A DNA stretch of 64,000 nucleotides from Elmis aenea (Eukaryota; Arthropoda; Insecta; Coleoptera; Elmidae). Under the pieces are notes generated by a model that was not told the DNA's origin, did no database searches, and saw only the letters and a list, made by a program, of their open reading frames with translations. A program made the translations under genes and the position numbers. The stretch is from positions 1-64,000 of the forward strand of contig CANTFG010000263.1 of NCBI GenBank assembly GCA_947652605.1. Reading direction: 5' to 3'. The first letter of the stretch is position 1. The number at the start of each line of letters is the position of its first letter. This document shows positions 1 to 11,463 of this stretch, piece after piece.

Positions 1-325
1 GGTGGCCAGCTGTGAAAAGTGAGTCGCCGGAAATGTCAAAATAGCACTTTCAAACAAGCTTTTAATTTTATTCTCTTCTTGAAGCCCGACCCTCATTTAC
101 ATGCGTTTGTACACTTTACCCAAACATTTAAACATCAAAGAAACCGTATTAAATTATTATACACTTGCTGGGTGAAAATTGGTTAAATAACAACGCCCAA
201 TAATAAAAAGTCATAAGTAGAAATTTTTAAATAGCACTAGGGATTTCTGTTTTTCAGTTTTTTTTTCAGCATTTTCCAGGAACTGGCCGCAATAAGGCAT
301 GTTTTCAGTTTGTAGTGCATTAAAA
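1..325. other. Flank without recognised feature
   Basis: AT-rich sequence left of the first hAT terminus. I see no coding potential or repeat structure here. Confidence 0.5.
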
Positions 326-565
326 CAGTGGTTCTCAATCCGTGGTCCGCGAAAAAATTAAATACACAATTAAAAATCTTACAAAAGAAAAATCAATACA
401 ATGTAAAATAATTTGTGTATGGGATTGTAATCAGCAAACGCGAATGATAATTTATTTATGAACAGAAGATGATAAATCAATTTTTATGCTGCAAAAAACT
501 TTTGGGGCGTACAACTGGCCAGGACATTTGACGCGATAATTTAGTATTTGAATACGTTAAAATTA

Positions 566-1352
566 TCAGTAGTAATATAACAAGTGCATTGAAAATTATC
601 GATAATTTTTGGTAAATATGCCCGAATGCAAGTTGAGCTGAAAAAATCACTCGTGATTTTTTCTGCTTCAACTTGCATGAGTGAAGATTTGTCAAAAATT
701 ATAGATTATTTGCAATGCACGAGTTATATTTTGTCAGAAAATTTCCTTCACCTAACCTATATGTCAAATTAAAATGTTGTTTAATTTAGATAAATTAAAG
801 TATACCTACTACTTACTGCGATTGTTATTATTAATAGAACATTTATAACTAATTTTTAATTCAAGAATTATATTTTAATAAAAATTAATGAACCAAATAG
901 TATTTAGGTACATACATAATCTGTTATGTCAAATTTTACAAGTACTGTCAGAGTGGTGTGTCAGGGGTGTGGTTTAATCTATATTAAAGTAACGTTATTG
1001 GTCGCCGACATCTGTCAAAAAATTATCAAGACCAAAATACCTTATTCCCTCTCCAAATTTATATTTTCCACCAATCAAAAACTCAGATTTCTTAGAAACG
1101 ACCAATAAACGCATGAAAATCTGTTAATTGCCAAAAGTAAATTATCAGTGTATGATTATGTTTATTGGCCGTTTAAAGGAAATCTGAGTTTGTTATTGGT
1201 CGAAAACGCAAATTTGACAGAAGGATCAACTCCTGGCAGAGGAATGTAAAATTATTACCGTGTAATATTGCTCCTATTGGTAGTCCCTAAGATTTATGAT
1301 TAGTGATTGGTTGAAAACGCAAATTTGACAGGTGAAGGGAATTTTCATGGTA
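566..1352 (+). repeat. Composite inverted-repeat element, copy A
   Basis: Two joined palindromic modules. Module 1 (about 566-748) folds on itself around 655: ATATAACAAGTGCATTG near its left end returns inverted as CAATGCACGAGTTATAT. Module 2 (about 737-1349) has ends GAAAATTTCCTTCACC and, inverted, GAAAATTCCCTTCACC, with inner inverted blocks containing TCAGATTTC and ACCAATAA. The same two modules lie together at 56346-57012 (inverted) and 58316-59070, so they move or amplify as a unit. No coding capacity. It sits inside the hAT element. Confidence 0.7.
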
Positions 1353-1429
1353 ACAATGTGTCGCAGTTTGTATTGGCGGAGCAGCATCTAGCATTTGTGA
1401 CTTTAGCGAAAACAATCAATCAAAATATA

Positions 1430-2395
1430 ACATATCATCACTGTTTCTTGCACTGAGAAGTACGTGTTATAAAGACAAATGTCTAAGAAACTATACGAAG
1501 TATTGGATGAAGTAGTTTCTTTGGTTAATTTTTTTTAAATGAGACCGATGAAAAGCCGAATTTTCAAACAACTTTGTTCATCTATGGACGCAGACTACGA
1601 ATGTTTTCTTCGTCATAAAGAAGTAAGTTGGTTGTGGAGTGAAAAGGTTATAAATCGTGTGTTGCAATTAAGAAATGAATTACTGTTTTTTTTTCGAAAC
1701 AGAAAGACACGCAACTTTTGGAAAATATCTGAAAAATTGGTGCAATAATTTGGCGTATTTGGCTGATATTTTTGGTTACTTTAATACTGTCAATATAAGT
1801 ATGCAAGGAAACAACGAAAACATTCTTACATCGACTGACAAATTATGTGCAATGAAAAAAAAAAACTTTTACTATGGAAGAGACACGTAAGAGAAGAAAA
1901 CACAGAAATGTTCCCTTCTGAGCAGGATATAATCGAACATTTAACAACCATGGAAGAAAAATTTGAAAAATATTTTTCATTGTTAAACACTGAACAATTC
2001 GATTGGATAAGGAATCCGTTTGTTTCTTCCGACTTCTCCAGTTTTACTTTGAATGAAGAAGAAGACGAACTGACGTTGCTCTCTTCAGATCTTACAATTA
2101 GATTAAAATTGAAGTTCACTGAAAATACTCCTGAAAAATTCTGTTTCTCTGTTAAAAATGATTACCCGGTCTAGCAAAAAAAAGCACTTAACACATTATT
2201 ATTATTTTCCATGTCATATCTTTGCGAAGCAGGAGTTTCAACAATGGTTAATATTAAAACAAAGAGACTCAGAAGAAGAGATGCAACAGGCTTCATCATT
2301 AATTCGTTTCAATATTGCTGAAATCTCCAAAGATCACCAAGCTCTCATGTATCGCATTAAATTTGAGATTTTTTAAAAAAGATTTGTAATATAAA
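1430..2395 (+). pseudogene. Degenerate hAT transposase (ZBED5/SCAND3-like)
   Basis: Catalytic-domain remnant of an hAT transposase, spread over all three frames. Recognisable blocks in order are: a DEVVSLVNFF segment (about 1507-1536), the RIFKQLCSSMDADYECFL block (1555-1610), an LAYLADIFGYFNTVNISMQG block (1750-1808), EMFPSEQDIIEHLTTMEEKF (1908-1965), a WIRNPF motif (2004-2021), and the C-terminal dimerisation block YLCEAGVSTMVNIKTKRLR (2215-2272). This order matches the hAT proteins related to vertebrate ZBED5 and SCAND3. Several frameshifts and stops separate the blocks, and the N-terminal BED finger is not visible. No function remains; it marks the interior of the surrounding hAT element. 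Confidence 0.8.
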
Positions 2396-2566
2396 TGATT
2401 TTAAAATAAATATGTTTGAATCAATCAATATAGGTATTTTATTCTTTTATTAAAGTAACACTTTGAGCCTCAAAGTTTAAAGCTTATGTTGTATAGTCAG
2501 TGTTCCGCGAAAAAACCCCAGAATTTAGTGTTCTTTCTTTGACTTTAAAAAGATTGAGAACCAATG

Positions 2567-4045
2567 GATTAATAAACACTTCTTTGCTAATTTAACCATC
2601 TTTCTATCTCTATCGGTTTCCGAGATTGTCATTTTTTATGATCAATCCAAAACAATGATGTGTATTTTGCACTAAATTACTGATTTTTATTAAAACGACT
2701 ACTGCACAAAAAGCATTCGTCAACACAAAACGACAAACTTAATTTGATAACATGCTTGGGCAGCATAATTTTATTTACCTTAAGATATTATCAGCCAAAA
2801 TTACTTAATAACACATTATTAACCGCATTTAAGGAAACCTGCACCTTATAAAAAGACGCTCGTACAGCCAATAAAACTTATCTCAGAAGCGAGGAATTTA
2901 ATCGGTAGACAAAAACGAATATAACTGCGCTAAAGGAAGCAAAAATTCGCAGACTAAAATAAAGTCCAACTTTTTCAAGTGCCAACCCTCACACTCTGAC
3001 CTGAGCTAAAAGCATTCACGAAATTCCACGTCTCTACAAACACCCATTCAGCACATATTTGTGCAGACAGAAGCGGATATCCGAAACTAAATTAAAAAAA
3101 AAAAACAACAGCTTTAACACAGAAAGACAGTGGCTATTTACATTAAGAGGGTACAGCGAATAACAAAAGGTGAAATACTTTTGCTGGATTCTTTAACTGA
3201 GAAGGAAAACTATCTACTATAAGGGCAATTACAACAACTGATTGCCTAATTACAAACAGCTGAGAACCAATAAAAAGAATTTCTTGTAAAAATTTAGACC
3301 AGTTCTAAGACCATCGTCTCTTCGTCATTGGCAATCCAAATACTTCATGAGGCTAAGAATTGGTCTTGTTAGTTTTATGTTGAAGTTCGTTTTAAATTTT
3401 TTTTTTTTACTAGAAGATGCAACTTTTTCATCGATCGTTTTTAGTTAATGGCACAAATATAAATGTTTTTATTAGCTTATTACCGTGATTTCTATTTGCT
3501 ACACATTAATTGACAAATAATTAGTGGGTGTCTCTCTGCTCCATTCGAAAATTAACGTTCACTTTCGTTCTAAGAACATGCCGAACGAGTTTGTGACGTC
3601 CCTTGATGAAAACTATGTACAATACACACCTTAAAAAACGCCAAATCTTATTACGACACGTAATATTGATAACCCGTTTAATTTCCTTATCATTTTAATT
3701 CGATTTTCGTGGTCATTTACCCGCGAGCTGTAACAATTTCTACGGTCAGTTACCTCTTCGTTCCTTCACCTACGTATAAATCAATTTGAATTTTTCTCCC
3801 CGAGTTTTTTTTTTCGTAGTTCAGTGAAAGTGTTCGTGGCTTGTGATGTTTTATTCGTTTTCGAATCGTGATTATTTTGTAGTTTTTTCGTGTCTCATTA
3901 CGTTCACTTTCAGAAAACGTGAGGTTTTTGATAATTTATGGTTATTCAGATATTCGATTTAACACGTTGGTGGGCAATACTGTTCGACTGCATCGATGTT
4001 GCATGACGCAGATATCTTGATGCAAAGCGCTGAGATTTCTAATGT
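2567..4045. other. Intergenic, nothing recognised
   Basis: About 1.5 kb of AT-rich sequence with short homopolymer runs. No long reading frame, terminal repeat or tandem array is visible. Confidence 0.5.
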
Positions 4046-4094
4046 ACATGGGCGAACTGAAAAGTTTGCGGCCTAGCATAGAAACAATTGTTTA

Positions 4095-5013
4095 ATGGGT
4101 TCAAATCTTCGACATGATTTTTTCGAAGCACAATACATTTATTCTAGCGATGTTCCAACTTTATTATGTCCTTTTTTAGATCGATTCGTCGAGATCTACA
4201 AAGAAATAGCGTCTACAGCCACTATGACCTCCTCATTTCAAAAAAACTTGATCCCTCAAATATTTTGGAAACAGCTGTAGTCGGAGAAAATTTGACGAAT
4301 ACGGTGCACGGTAATCAATTTGAAGCCCAATTCTTCGATGATAGATGTTGCAATTTGAAACAAGTGCATTGTAATAATAAAAGACCACCTTTTTCTTCCT
4401 GTTTTTCCCCCATTTTTTTTTTGTTTCAATCGGCTAAATAAGTTAGTGTAGTACTTCTCAGTTATAGCCTGACCATCTAGAAGGTAGAAGTCAATCATAG
4501 TGATAATGAGTATCACTATGATTGACTTCTACCTTCTAGATGGCCAGGCTATAACTGAGAAGTACTACACTAACTTATTTAGCCGATTGAAACAAAAAAA
4601 AAAATGGGGGAAAAACGGGAAGAAAAAGGTGGTCTTTTATTATTACAATGCACTTGTTTCAAATTGCAACATCCATCATCGAAGAATTGGGCTTCAAATT
4701 GATTACCGTGCACCGTATTCGTCAAATTTGCTCCGGCTACAGCTGTTTCCAAAATATTTGAGGGATTAAGTTTTTTTGAAATGAGGAGGTCATAGTGGCT
4801 GTAGACGCTATTTCTTTGTAGATCTCGACGAATCGATCTAAAAACTGACGCCATGTTCTTTCCAGTTGACGTAACTCTCCTTGCCTTCCTTCGAGGCGGA
4901 TAATCATTGTGGTTCCATTCTGTGGATTGTTCTTTCATCCCTGATGTGTAGTGATAAAGGCATGTCTTATCTGTAGTTATAAATATCCGCATAAAATTGC
5001 TTGGGTTTGCCAA
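4095..5013 (-). pseudogene. Mariner transposase, broken and rearranged
   Basis: The first block (about 5013-4845) reads FITTDKTCLYHYTSG, then KEQSTEWNH and KNMASVF. This is the mariner region around the first catalytic Asp, where families usually have GDEKW and a MASVFWD motif. The block that should follow, IDFYLLDGQAITEKYY, is found only beyond the inverted segment (minus strand, about 4495-4445), followed by an ELGFKL block and a C-terminal block KLEHRWNKCIVL at about 4155-4115. At the second catalytic site the usual HQDNA is replaced by YYYNA (seen in the right arm), so that Asp is lost. Frameshifts are present. Clearly non-functional. Confidence 0.8.
4173..4844. repeat. 333-bp inverted repeat with 5-bp loop
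   Basis: The left arm (4173-4505) and right arm (4511-4844) are reverse complements with only about seven differences by eye, separated by ATGAG. Both arms carry the same mariner 3' coding segment in opposite orientation. A transcript through this locus would fold into a very long double-stranded RNA hairpin. Confidence 0.9.
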
Positions 5014-5060
5014 AAACTGCTAGAAAATTGGTGTCAAACTTGCGCGTTGTCCAGTTGTAA

Positions 5061-7160
5061 TTCAAAAACCATTTGACAGAGTAAACTAAAATTTTAGTTT
5101 AAGTATATTGTACAAGAGAGCAAACATCAATATGGCGAAAAAATTAATTCCAAAAATATTCGATTTTAAATTGATCCGACTTGATTTTTAGGATAATTAA
5201 AAAATGTGACAGTTCTCGCGATATGTTGCAACGAAGTGGCGAATTTCTGCTTAAAAATTATGCCACTGAGGGCAGCACAAACTTTGCGTAAATACATAAA
5301 TTTTCATTATTAGCCCAACACAAAACCTTCATTATCTCGAAACTACAAAAATGGGCTTACACCACTTGGAAGCCAAGAGGCTCATGTGTGGGCGTATTTA
5401 AAACGTCACTAGAGACAATTATATGATATAAATTTTAACATTTCAGGTACATTAAACCTTCGCAGAGTAAATTTTCGCGTGTAAATTACGATAAAGTATG
5501 AAGTTTTCACATGGATGATTATTTTAACGAGTGTCATCGTTCCACAGTTTGTTTTTTTTTTTACGCGCTATTTTCAAATTATTTATTTACGTGGGGCCAT
5601 GTAATTTTTCCCCCGCGCCCGGCTTCGTCTATGGACGCCCCGGCTGAGCGGTCATTATCTTCCACACTTTCGCTGCCTTCAAAACATCGTTTAGCCCATT
5701 CAGGAAGCCTTAGTCTAAAATGAAAAGTTTCTATTGCTGTTTAAAACATATTGTCTGCAAACTTGAAGTTGCTTACTCATTTATTAATTTTTTAAACCAA
5801 GTGCAATAACACTTTTCTGCTAAAATCCAGGCCCAACCCTGATACGTAACGCAATAGGATGAAACTTGACACAGGGATTATTTAAGTTCGGTATTTACAT
5901 GACAATTATATCAACATATTTAAATTTAGTTATTTAAGCTTGGATTCAATGACCAACAATATCCATTGAAATACCAATCAGTATGTATACAAATGCGTAA
6001 TTAAATAGTTACAAAATCTTTATTAATTGAGTAGTACAATGTCATAATTATTAATTAAATTTTAATAGCTCTTTTCGATAATTATTTGCTGTTAAACTAT
6101 GTGTAGGTGGTACATGCATTTAACGTTTTGTTGTATTTACTTTAAATATTGGTATTTGTACGCCTCTATGCTTGAGTTAATGAGTTTCACACTTCAGCTA
6201 GTTGTAATTTACAACTTTCTCAAGCAAAACATAAATGCCAATGATTTAAATTATTAATAATAACAACGGTTATTGTCGTTAACTTTCACAACGATGGGTT
6301 TGTTAATTTTCAATTTATGAACACGCAAGCAGTTAAGTTTTTTCAACTATGAACGCATATCAATTCCAATGAGCTCTAATGAGAGATGATTTATTTAAAA
6401 TATCATGGCTATCAAGTCCCTGCGAGCAGCTTAAGCAAAAATAGTCAGTTGTATGCAAAAAAATCTGTAAGAAAATTGTTTTTACGTATCGTTAAGCGCT
6501 AATGCACGGCAACTGCCGTTTGTCTTCTCTTTTTACTTAATGCACCGTTAACTTTTTTGTGTGGAATCCGACTGAAAACTAGCAAGTTAGATCATCAATC
6601 GTCTCTTGTTTCTTCGCAGCTTTAAAACTGGAGGGTAAATAAACAGTTTTAGTTCGTCTACTTGAAAAACGCGAGGAGACGTCGGTTTTTTACAGGTATC
6701 GTAAAAACAGTCCATAAATTTGAGTTTAGATTAGGTGACTACGTCTGCTGTAAACAAAAATAACTGCTAGGTAAACATGCATTTAATCTATTTTTTACTT
6801 AAACAGAATGCATAAGGAAATTTTATGGTTATTTTCGTACTTTTAAAAAGATATTTCCGTTGATGGTCAACATGTGAAGGATTTAACAGTTACAGAAAGA
6901 TCTCCGAGATTTTGGGTACCTATCCCATAAAAAACGATTACACAAAACTTTGATCGGAGTGGATACAATTAATCAAATTTGGGGTTATAATCCAGTCATT
7001 TTTGATCATTTTGAATACCTCTAAAGAGACTAAGAAAAAATCATTTTAAAAGTACAATGCTTTGTTTTTTATCCAAAGTTATCATAACGTCTTTTATTTT
7101 CAAAAATTAAAACTTTCGTTATTAAATGGGGAAAAATGTGTATTTAAAGGCATTAAAATA
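5061..7160. other. Intergenic, nothing recognised
   Basis: About 2.1 kb, AT-rich. A short GC-rich patch lies at about 5605-5660. No transposon ends, tandem repeats or convincing genes are seen. Confidence 0.45.
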
Positions 7161-7661
7161 CCGGGTATCCCAGTTTAGTATTTGCAAACGACACCCGCAT
7201 AAGTAAGTACTAAACTTTAACTTAGGATAATAAAAATTGGCAGCCTTTAGTTATAAACAATTTAACATCTTTTGCCTTTACTACGAGCTGTATTAATACA
7301 TTAGTGTTTCTGTTGTACTGGCTTCTTTAATGTTTTTACATAGCACCCAGGGGTCATGCAGCATATCACAGAGAATTTCATTGTTAACCAGCAGTGCAAA
7401 AATGTTAATATGTTTTGAAAAAAACTGCAAAGTGTCATTAGACGACTCCATAGGTAAAATTGGGCTGTTTATTAGCTTCCAAACTTTTGTTTTGTCATTT
7501 AGTAGTTGTGAAAACTTTGTGTCAGTCATGGTAGATGTGCATATATTTGAAGAAAAATTGTACTCCTACATGATTTTAATTTATGGAAAATATCAACAAA
7601 ATTGTCGCGCAGCGCGCCGATTATATATTCAGCGTTTTCCCAGCCGTATTACTCCTTAGGA

Positions 7662-7872
7662 CAGTGGTTTCCAACCTGTGGGGCGCGCCCTCCTAGGGGG
7701 TCGCGAGACTATTGCAAGGAGGGCGCGTAGCTGTTACAAAAATATTATAATATGGTGTATTGTTTTTAGCCCAATAAATAATTATAATATCAGGACACTA
7801 TTCATGAAAAATTAGGCAACAATGTTTCTATGAAAAAGGGGGGCGGAGGTACATACAAATTGGAAACCACTG
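7662..7872. mobile_element. hAT MITE, 211 bp
   Basis: The terminal inverted repeats are CAGTGGTTTCCAA and TTGGAAACCACTG. They are flanked by a perfect 8-bp duplication, CCTTAGGA, at 7654-7661 and 7873-7880. It has a GC-rich subterminal region and no coding capacity. The perfect duplication implies a fairly recent insertion, mobilised by an hAT transposase elsewhere. Confidence 0.95.
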
Positions 7873-8042
7873 CCTTAGGATAAACTGTTTTCAAAACTCG
7901 CGCGAAACTTACGGAGCACAGCACTTTAAAAAAGAACGATATTTAAACAGAGGATTGGTATTTATTTATTGTTTACTTGTACAATGAATTAAATAAAATT
8001 TTAAGGTTTCTATGCATTAAACTACTTTTAAAATACTGGTCC

Positions 8043-8566
8043 TGTGGGTTCATCCTTTGAACCAATACCCGCAGGGCGCATCCTATAGAACAGCCAAGTG
8101 GTGTGTGACAATAATACAGGGGTATAATGCTCATTGGAAAAAAATTGCAGGACAAGCCCATTCTAAGGTTATCCTGTCAAAGGTATCTAAAGAAAAGACA
8201 GAAGAAATGCTCATGATAAGCAGAGAAGACATCAGAGCAGTCACAGGACTCATCACAGGACACTGTGGGCTAAACAAACACTTCTACATAATAGGGCTCT
8301 GGGAGACCGATATATGCAGAGGATGTTGTGAAGAAGAAGAAACTCCTCTTCACGTACTACATATGCCAGTGTGAACGATTCACACCTTAAAGGCGTAGAA
8401 TTTTGGGAATGGAAAAAGCCAACCAAGAAGAGTTAAGAAAAACATCCTTAAATAAAATCCTGGAGTTTTTCAAAGACTTCTTTAAGGCGCTATCACCAGA
8501 GGGTACAATAGACCAATAGGTCGCAGTACAGGAACCCTAAAGGAGACCACCTCCGCAAAAAAAAAT
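8043..8566 (+). pseudogene. 5'-truncated non-LTR retrotransposon (R1/I/Jockey type)
   Basis: This is the 3' tail of a LINE-type ORF2 after the RNase H region. Visible blocks are ASYRTAKW, then ISREDIRAVTGLITGHCGLN (about 8216-8275), HFYIIGL, and a CCHC-like tail CRGCCEEEETPLHVL followed, after a frameshift near 8362, by CQCERF. This order (LTGH, N-H-IGL, C-x2-C-EEE-T-H-x-C) is typical of R1/I/Jockey-like elements. The frame continues with ILGMEKAN and ends before a short A-run at 8557-8566. Everything upstream is missing, the usual result of aborted target-primed reverse transcription. Confidence 0.75.
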
Positions 8567-8918
8567 TGTTTAGAGTGTTTTTAAAAAATTTCTCCAAGTA
8601 ACAAAAAAAAAACAACAAAAAAACAAAAGTTTGGGTGCAAATAAAAAATAAATGGCCATTTTTACCTAAGGAGTCGTCTTATGACATTATATAGTTTTTT
8701 CAAAACTTACCCTGGGTAACATATTAACATTTTTGCATTGCTGCACTAAGAATGAAGTTGATTTAAAATGACGTCCCTCATGACCCATGGCGCTATTTAA
8801 AAAAATTGAAGATGGCGGCACAACAGTAAAACAAATGACTAAACACATGTCGCAGTAGTGCCAAAAGATGTTCAATTGTTTGTAATACAAGCCTACCAAT
8901 TTTCATTATCCTTAGCGG

Positions 8919-9963
8919 TGTAACACTTTGACACCCTCTCAGTGTTAAATGACCGGGCTCTTGGTCGGTGGCAAGGATCGTGGGTTCACAAACAAAACAA
9001 ACAAAAAAAAAACTAATCTAAATAAACAATTTAATAAATCAATAAAAGGGCGCCAAGTTATTTGGTTGATTCTCCTTAACAAATAACTAAAACAAGGAAC
9101 TTTTTAGCATTGAAGTTTTCTGAATACTGAAAATAAATTTGTACCGCGCTTACAATACAGGCCTTAACTTAATATCTACCCCCATTGTTGGTGCACTTAG
9201 TTGAGGCGATCCTGGCGGAAGATGCCGTTCCAGTTGGTTGGAGGACACGCTACTTCTGCGAACGTGACCGTTGCTAACGGCGGACAGATGGCGTTCCTAG
9301 CGGAGTGGTTCTAGTACACGCTACAGCTGCGTACTCGACGGCTCGGTGAACTGCGTATTACGCACGTGCCACCGGTTAGGAACACTCCCACCTACTAGAT
9401 AATGCTTACGCGGCACTTCGCTGAACATTTATAATCACTTGCGAGATTTAACTACATTTATCACTCGCCAATATCCGTACAAACACTCAAATACGTTGAT
9501 ACATCGTAAGTAATCTTTTCAGTACACTTGCTAGATTTAACTACATTTATCACTAGCAAATATCCGTACAAACACTCAAATACGTCGATACATCGTAAGT
9601 AATCTATTCAGTACACTGGCTAGATTTAACTACATTTATCACTAGCAAATATCCGTACAAACACTCAAATACGTCGATACATCGTAAGTAATCTATTCAG
9701 TACACTTGCTAGATTTAACTACATGTAAATTCACACCACGTGCTTGACTCACGCAGATCCCAGAGCCCGTGTCCTTTTTCTGACAACGGCCCGACAGGAA
9801 GTGCTATTTTTACCCACGCTAAACTGAGAAATTTGCAAAAGCGACGTTGCCACGTCTAACTCAACAATTTTAATTTAAAGATGAGACGTTGTCACGTCTA
9901 AATCATAATTTGAAATACAGGTGCTGGGTTGCCAAATCTGTACACGGCTTTTAAACCGTTACA
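8919..9963 (-). repeat. 3' LTR of the gypsy element
   Basis: A 1045-bp direct repeat of 16453-17497, starting TGTAACACTTTGACACC and ending AACCGTTACA on the plus strand. The outer flank is the GCGG target duplication; the inner flank is the polypurine tract. Confidence 0.97.
9436..9724 (-). repeat. 89-bp tandem repeat inside the 3' LTR
   Basis: Three full units start at 9436, 9525 and 9614, and a partial unit at 9703, each 89 bp apart. The unit contains AGATTTAACTACATTTATC and AATATCCGTACAAACACTC. The same array is in the other LTR. Repeated blocks in LTRs often carry promoter or enhancer sites; that role is inferred here. Confidence 0.93.
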
Positions 9964-9973
9964 CTCCCCCCTT
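9964..9973 (-). promoter_or_regulatory. Polypurine tract
   Basis: On the element's strand the sequence is AAGGGGGGAG, directly abutting the 3' LTR. It is the expected primer for plus-strand DNA synthesis. Confidence 0.93.
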
Positions 9974-11463
9974 ACTTACTAAAAAAAGGACGAAATCCCC
10001 ACAGGAAAAAGGACTTAAAATACCCTTACCTTGATAAACATAACCAAACAAAAAAAAAAACCCAAAGAAAGAGGCTTGAAAACGCCTTTCACTTACAACA
10101 ACCTAACCTACTCTACATCTGAAAAGATAAGCTACTAAATGAAAATTAAAAACTATCCACGGTACCGGTAAAATACCACTTGGCTAATTAGGAGATCGAA
10201 ATTTACGCCATACTAAACCGATTATTCCTGCGTCGCGCCTTACGCTAACACATACGGCTACTCAAATCCGCGCAGCATAATCTAAGTCCATTACCGCCGA
10301 GCAAAACATCCAAACTAATCAGACATAAAAACGCGCCTATCAATGCGTGCAAAACATGTCTTCCTCATAAGACAAAATAACTGACTTAGCAGTCCTAACA
10401 TAACCGCTAAATCGAACAATTTCACCACGATAAGTTTCCTGCCCAAAACCACTTTTTAGCCAAATCCGCCGGAGCGTAATCGAAACTTATCAACTTCCTA
10501 CGGCCTCAACATGCAGCAGCTAAATGGCAATTCTAACTATAAGCGCGTTATCATGATATCGATTAGCGAGCCAATCTCTCCCTAACATGGTTAGCCTTTT
10601 GGTAACCGGGGCCATGTCAGCGGTAATTACCAAAATCGGACCAAAAATTAAAATTAAACCACTTCCCAAAACGCTCTCCCTTTGTATCACGTTAATGGTG
10701 ATAAAAGCTTATTTATACCCCCAACACAGATCCTATAAAACTAACTTACGCGACCTAAATCTAAGTTAAACTACCTAGAACTACGTTAAACTACCGCTAC
10801 TCGCGATAGAGCCAGAAACTACGAAAACCAAAAAATAAAAAAAAACCGGTAGGAATCGAAAAATGTCTTGTTCGGTGCGAAGGCGGTCTATGTTGTCCCT
10901 CAGGTTAGGCCGGGAGCCACATAGCCGAGGAAAAGGAAACCAAAAATGTATATAACCTAGCACCAATTCACTCTGACAGAGGCGGCGCGGTTTAAGTCCC
11001 TAGGGAGTCAGAGGCCGAGACGATCGCATGTCTTCATATCCATTCATCCATCACCAAGCGCACTGAATAATCAAAATTAAAAAAAGAAACGACAAAATAG
11101 GTAACCCAATTTAGGATCAGAGGCAAGCGGACCTAAGTGCTAGGAAAGTACCCTACAACGCACTAACAAAGGTCCATTCAAATCCGACTACGGTCGAGCC
11201 CTGATAAGATCCTAAATAGAACGACAACATGTCTTTGGGATCAGAGGCCAACGGACTACAGGTCCATTTAAAATCCGACAACGGTCGCGCATCTGATAAA
11301 ATCCACAATACGACATGTCGTAAACAGTTAAACAGACTAAAGATGTTAATGCCAGACGGTTCAAAGGTGGGGATTTTTAGGGGGCTTTTACCCCTGCCAG
11401 TTCCTAGCGATGGTGTATTCGTAAACCCCAGCCAACAGGGCGGTAGACATAAACGACCGATGG
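9974..11463 (-). other. Non-coding stretch between pol and 3' LTR
   Basis: About 1.5 kb of the retrotransposon without an env-like frame; the longest minus-strand frame is about 60 codons. It contains a degenerate tandem duplication at about 11112-11227 and 11233-11315, sharing AGGTCCATT and AATCCGAC. Either an env gene decayed or was lost, or this is an unusually long 3' untranslated region. Confidence 0.7.

Larger units (their letters stand above)
326..2566 (+). mobile_element. Old hAT-superfamily DNA transposon
   Basis: The ends form an inverted repeat: the left end reads CAGTGGTTCTCAATC and the right end, on the other strand, CATTGGTTCTCAATC, 14 of 15 matching. It is flanked by CATTAAAA (318-325) and GATTAATA (2567-2574), 6 of 8 matching, which fits a decayed 8-bp hAT target duplication. 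The right two thirds hold a degraded hAT transposase in the same orientation. A composite repeat at 566-1352 interrupts the left half and is a later insertion. CCGCGAAAAA occurs near both ends in the same orientation. The ends, duplication length and transposase all point to hAT. Confidence 0.8.
4046..5060 (-). mobile_element. Dead mariner element with internal inverted duplication
   Basis: A Tc1/mariner-family element read on the minus strand. Its 3' end probably lies near 4046-4075, where AAAGTTTGCGGCCT resembles a mariner terminus; the 5' end is missing. The normal order of transposase blocks is found at 5013-4845 and then 4505-4095, interrupted by 4511-4844, which is an inverted second copy of the 3' coding part. 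The element is therefore rearranged and cannot encode transposase. The right boundary near 5060 is uncertain. Confidence 0.75.

Noticed and set aside
4500..4769. Plus-strand open frame with mariner-like residues, read as a second mariner
   Set aside because: It is the inverted copy of the same 3' mariner segment; there is no independent element end on that side.
7293..7659. Overlapping open frames on both strands looking like a small gene
   Set aside because: The segment aligns in inverted orientation with 8600-8890, so it is part of a long terminal repeat, and the second copy does not preserve the frame.
9964..11463. An env gene in the gypsy element
   Set aside because: No minus-strand frame over about 60 codons and no signal peptide or membrane segment pattern was visible.
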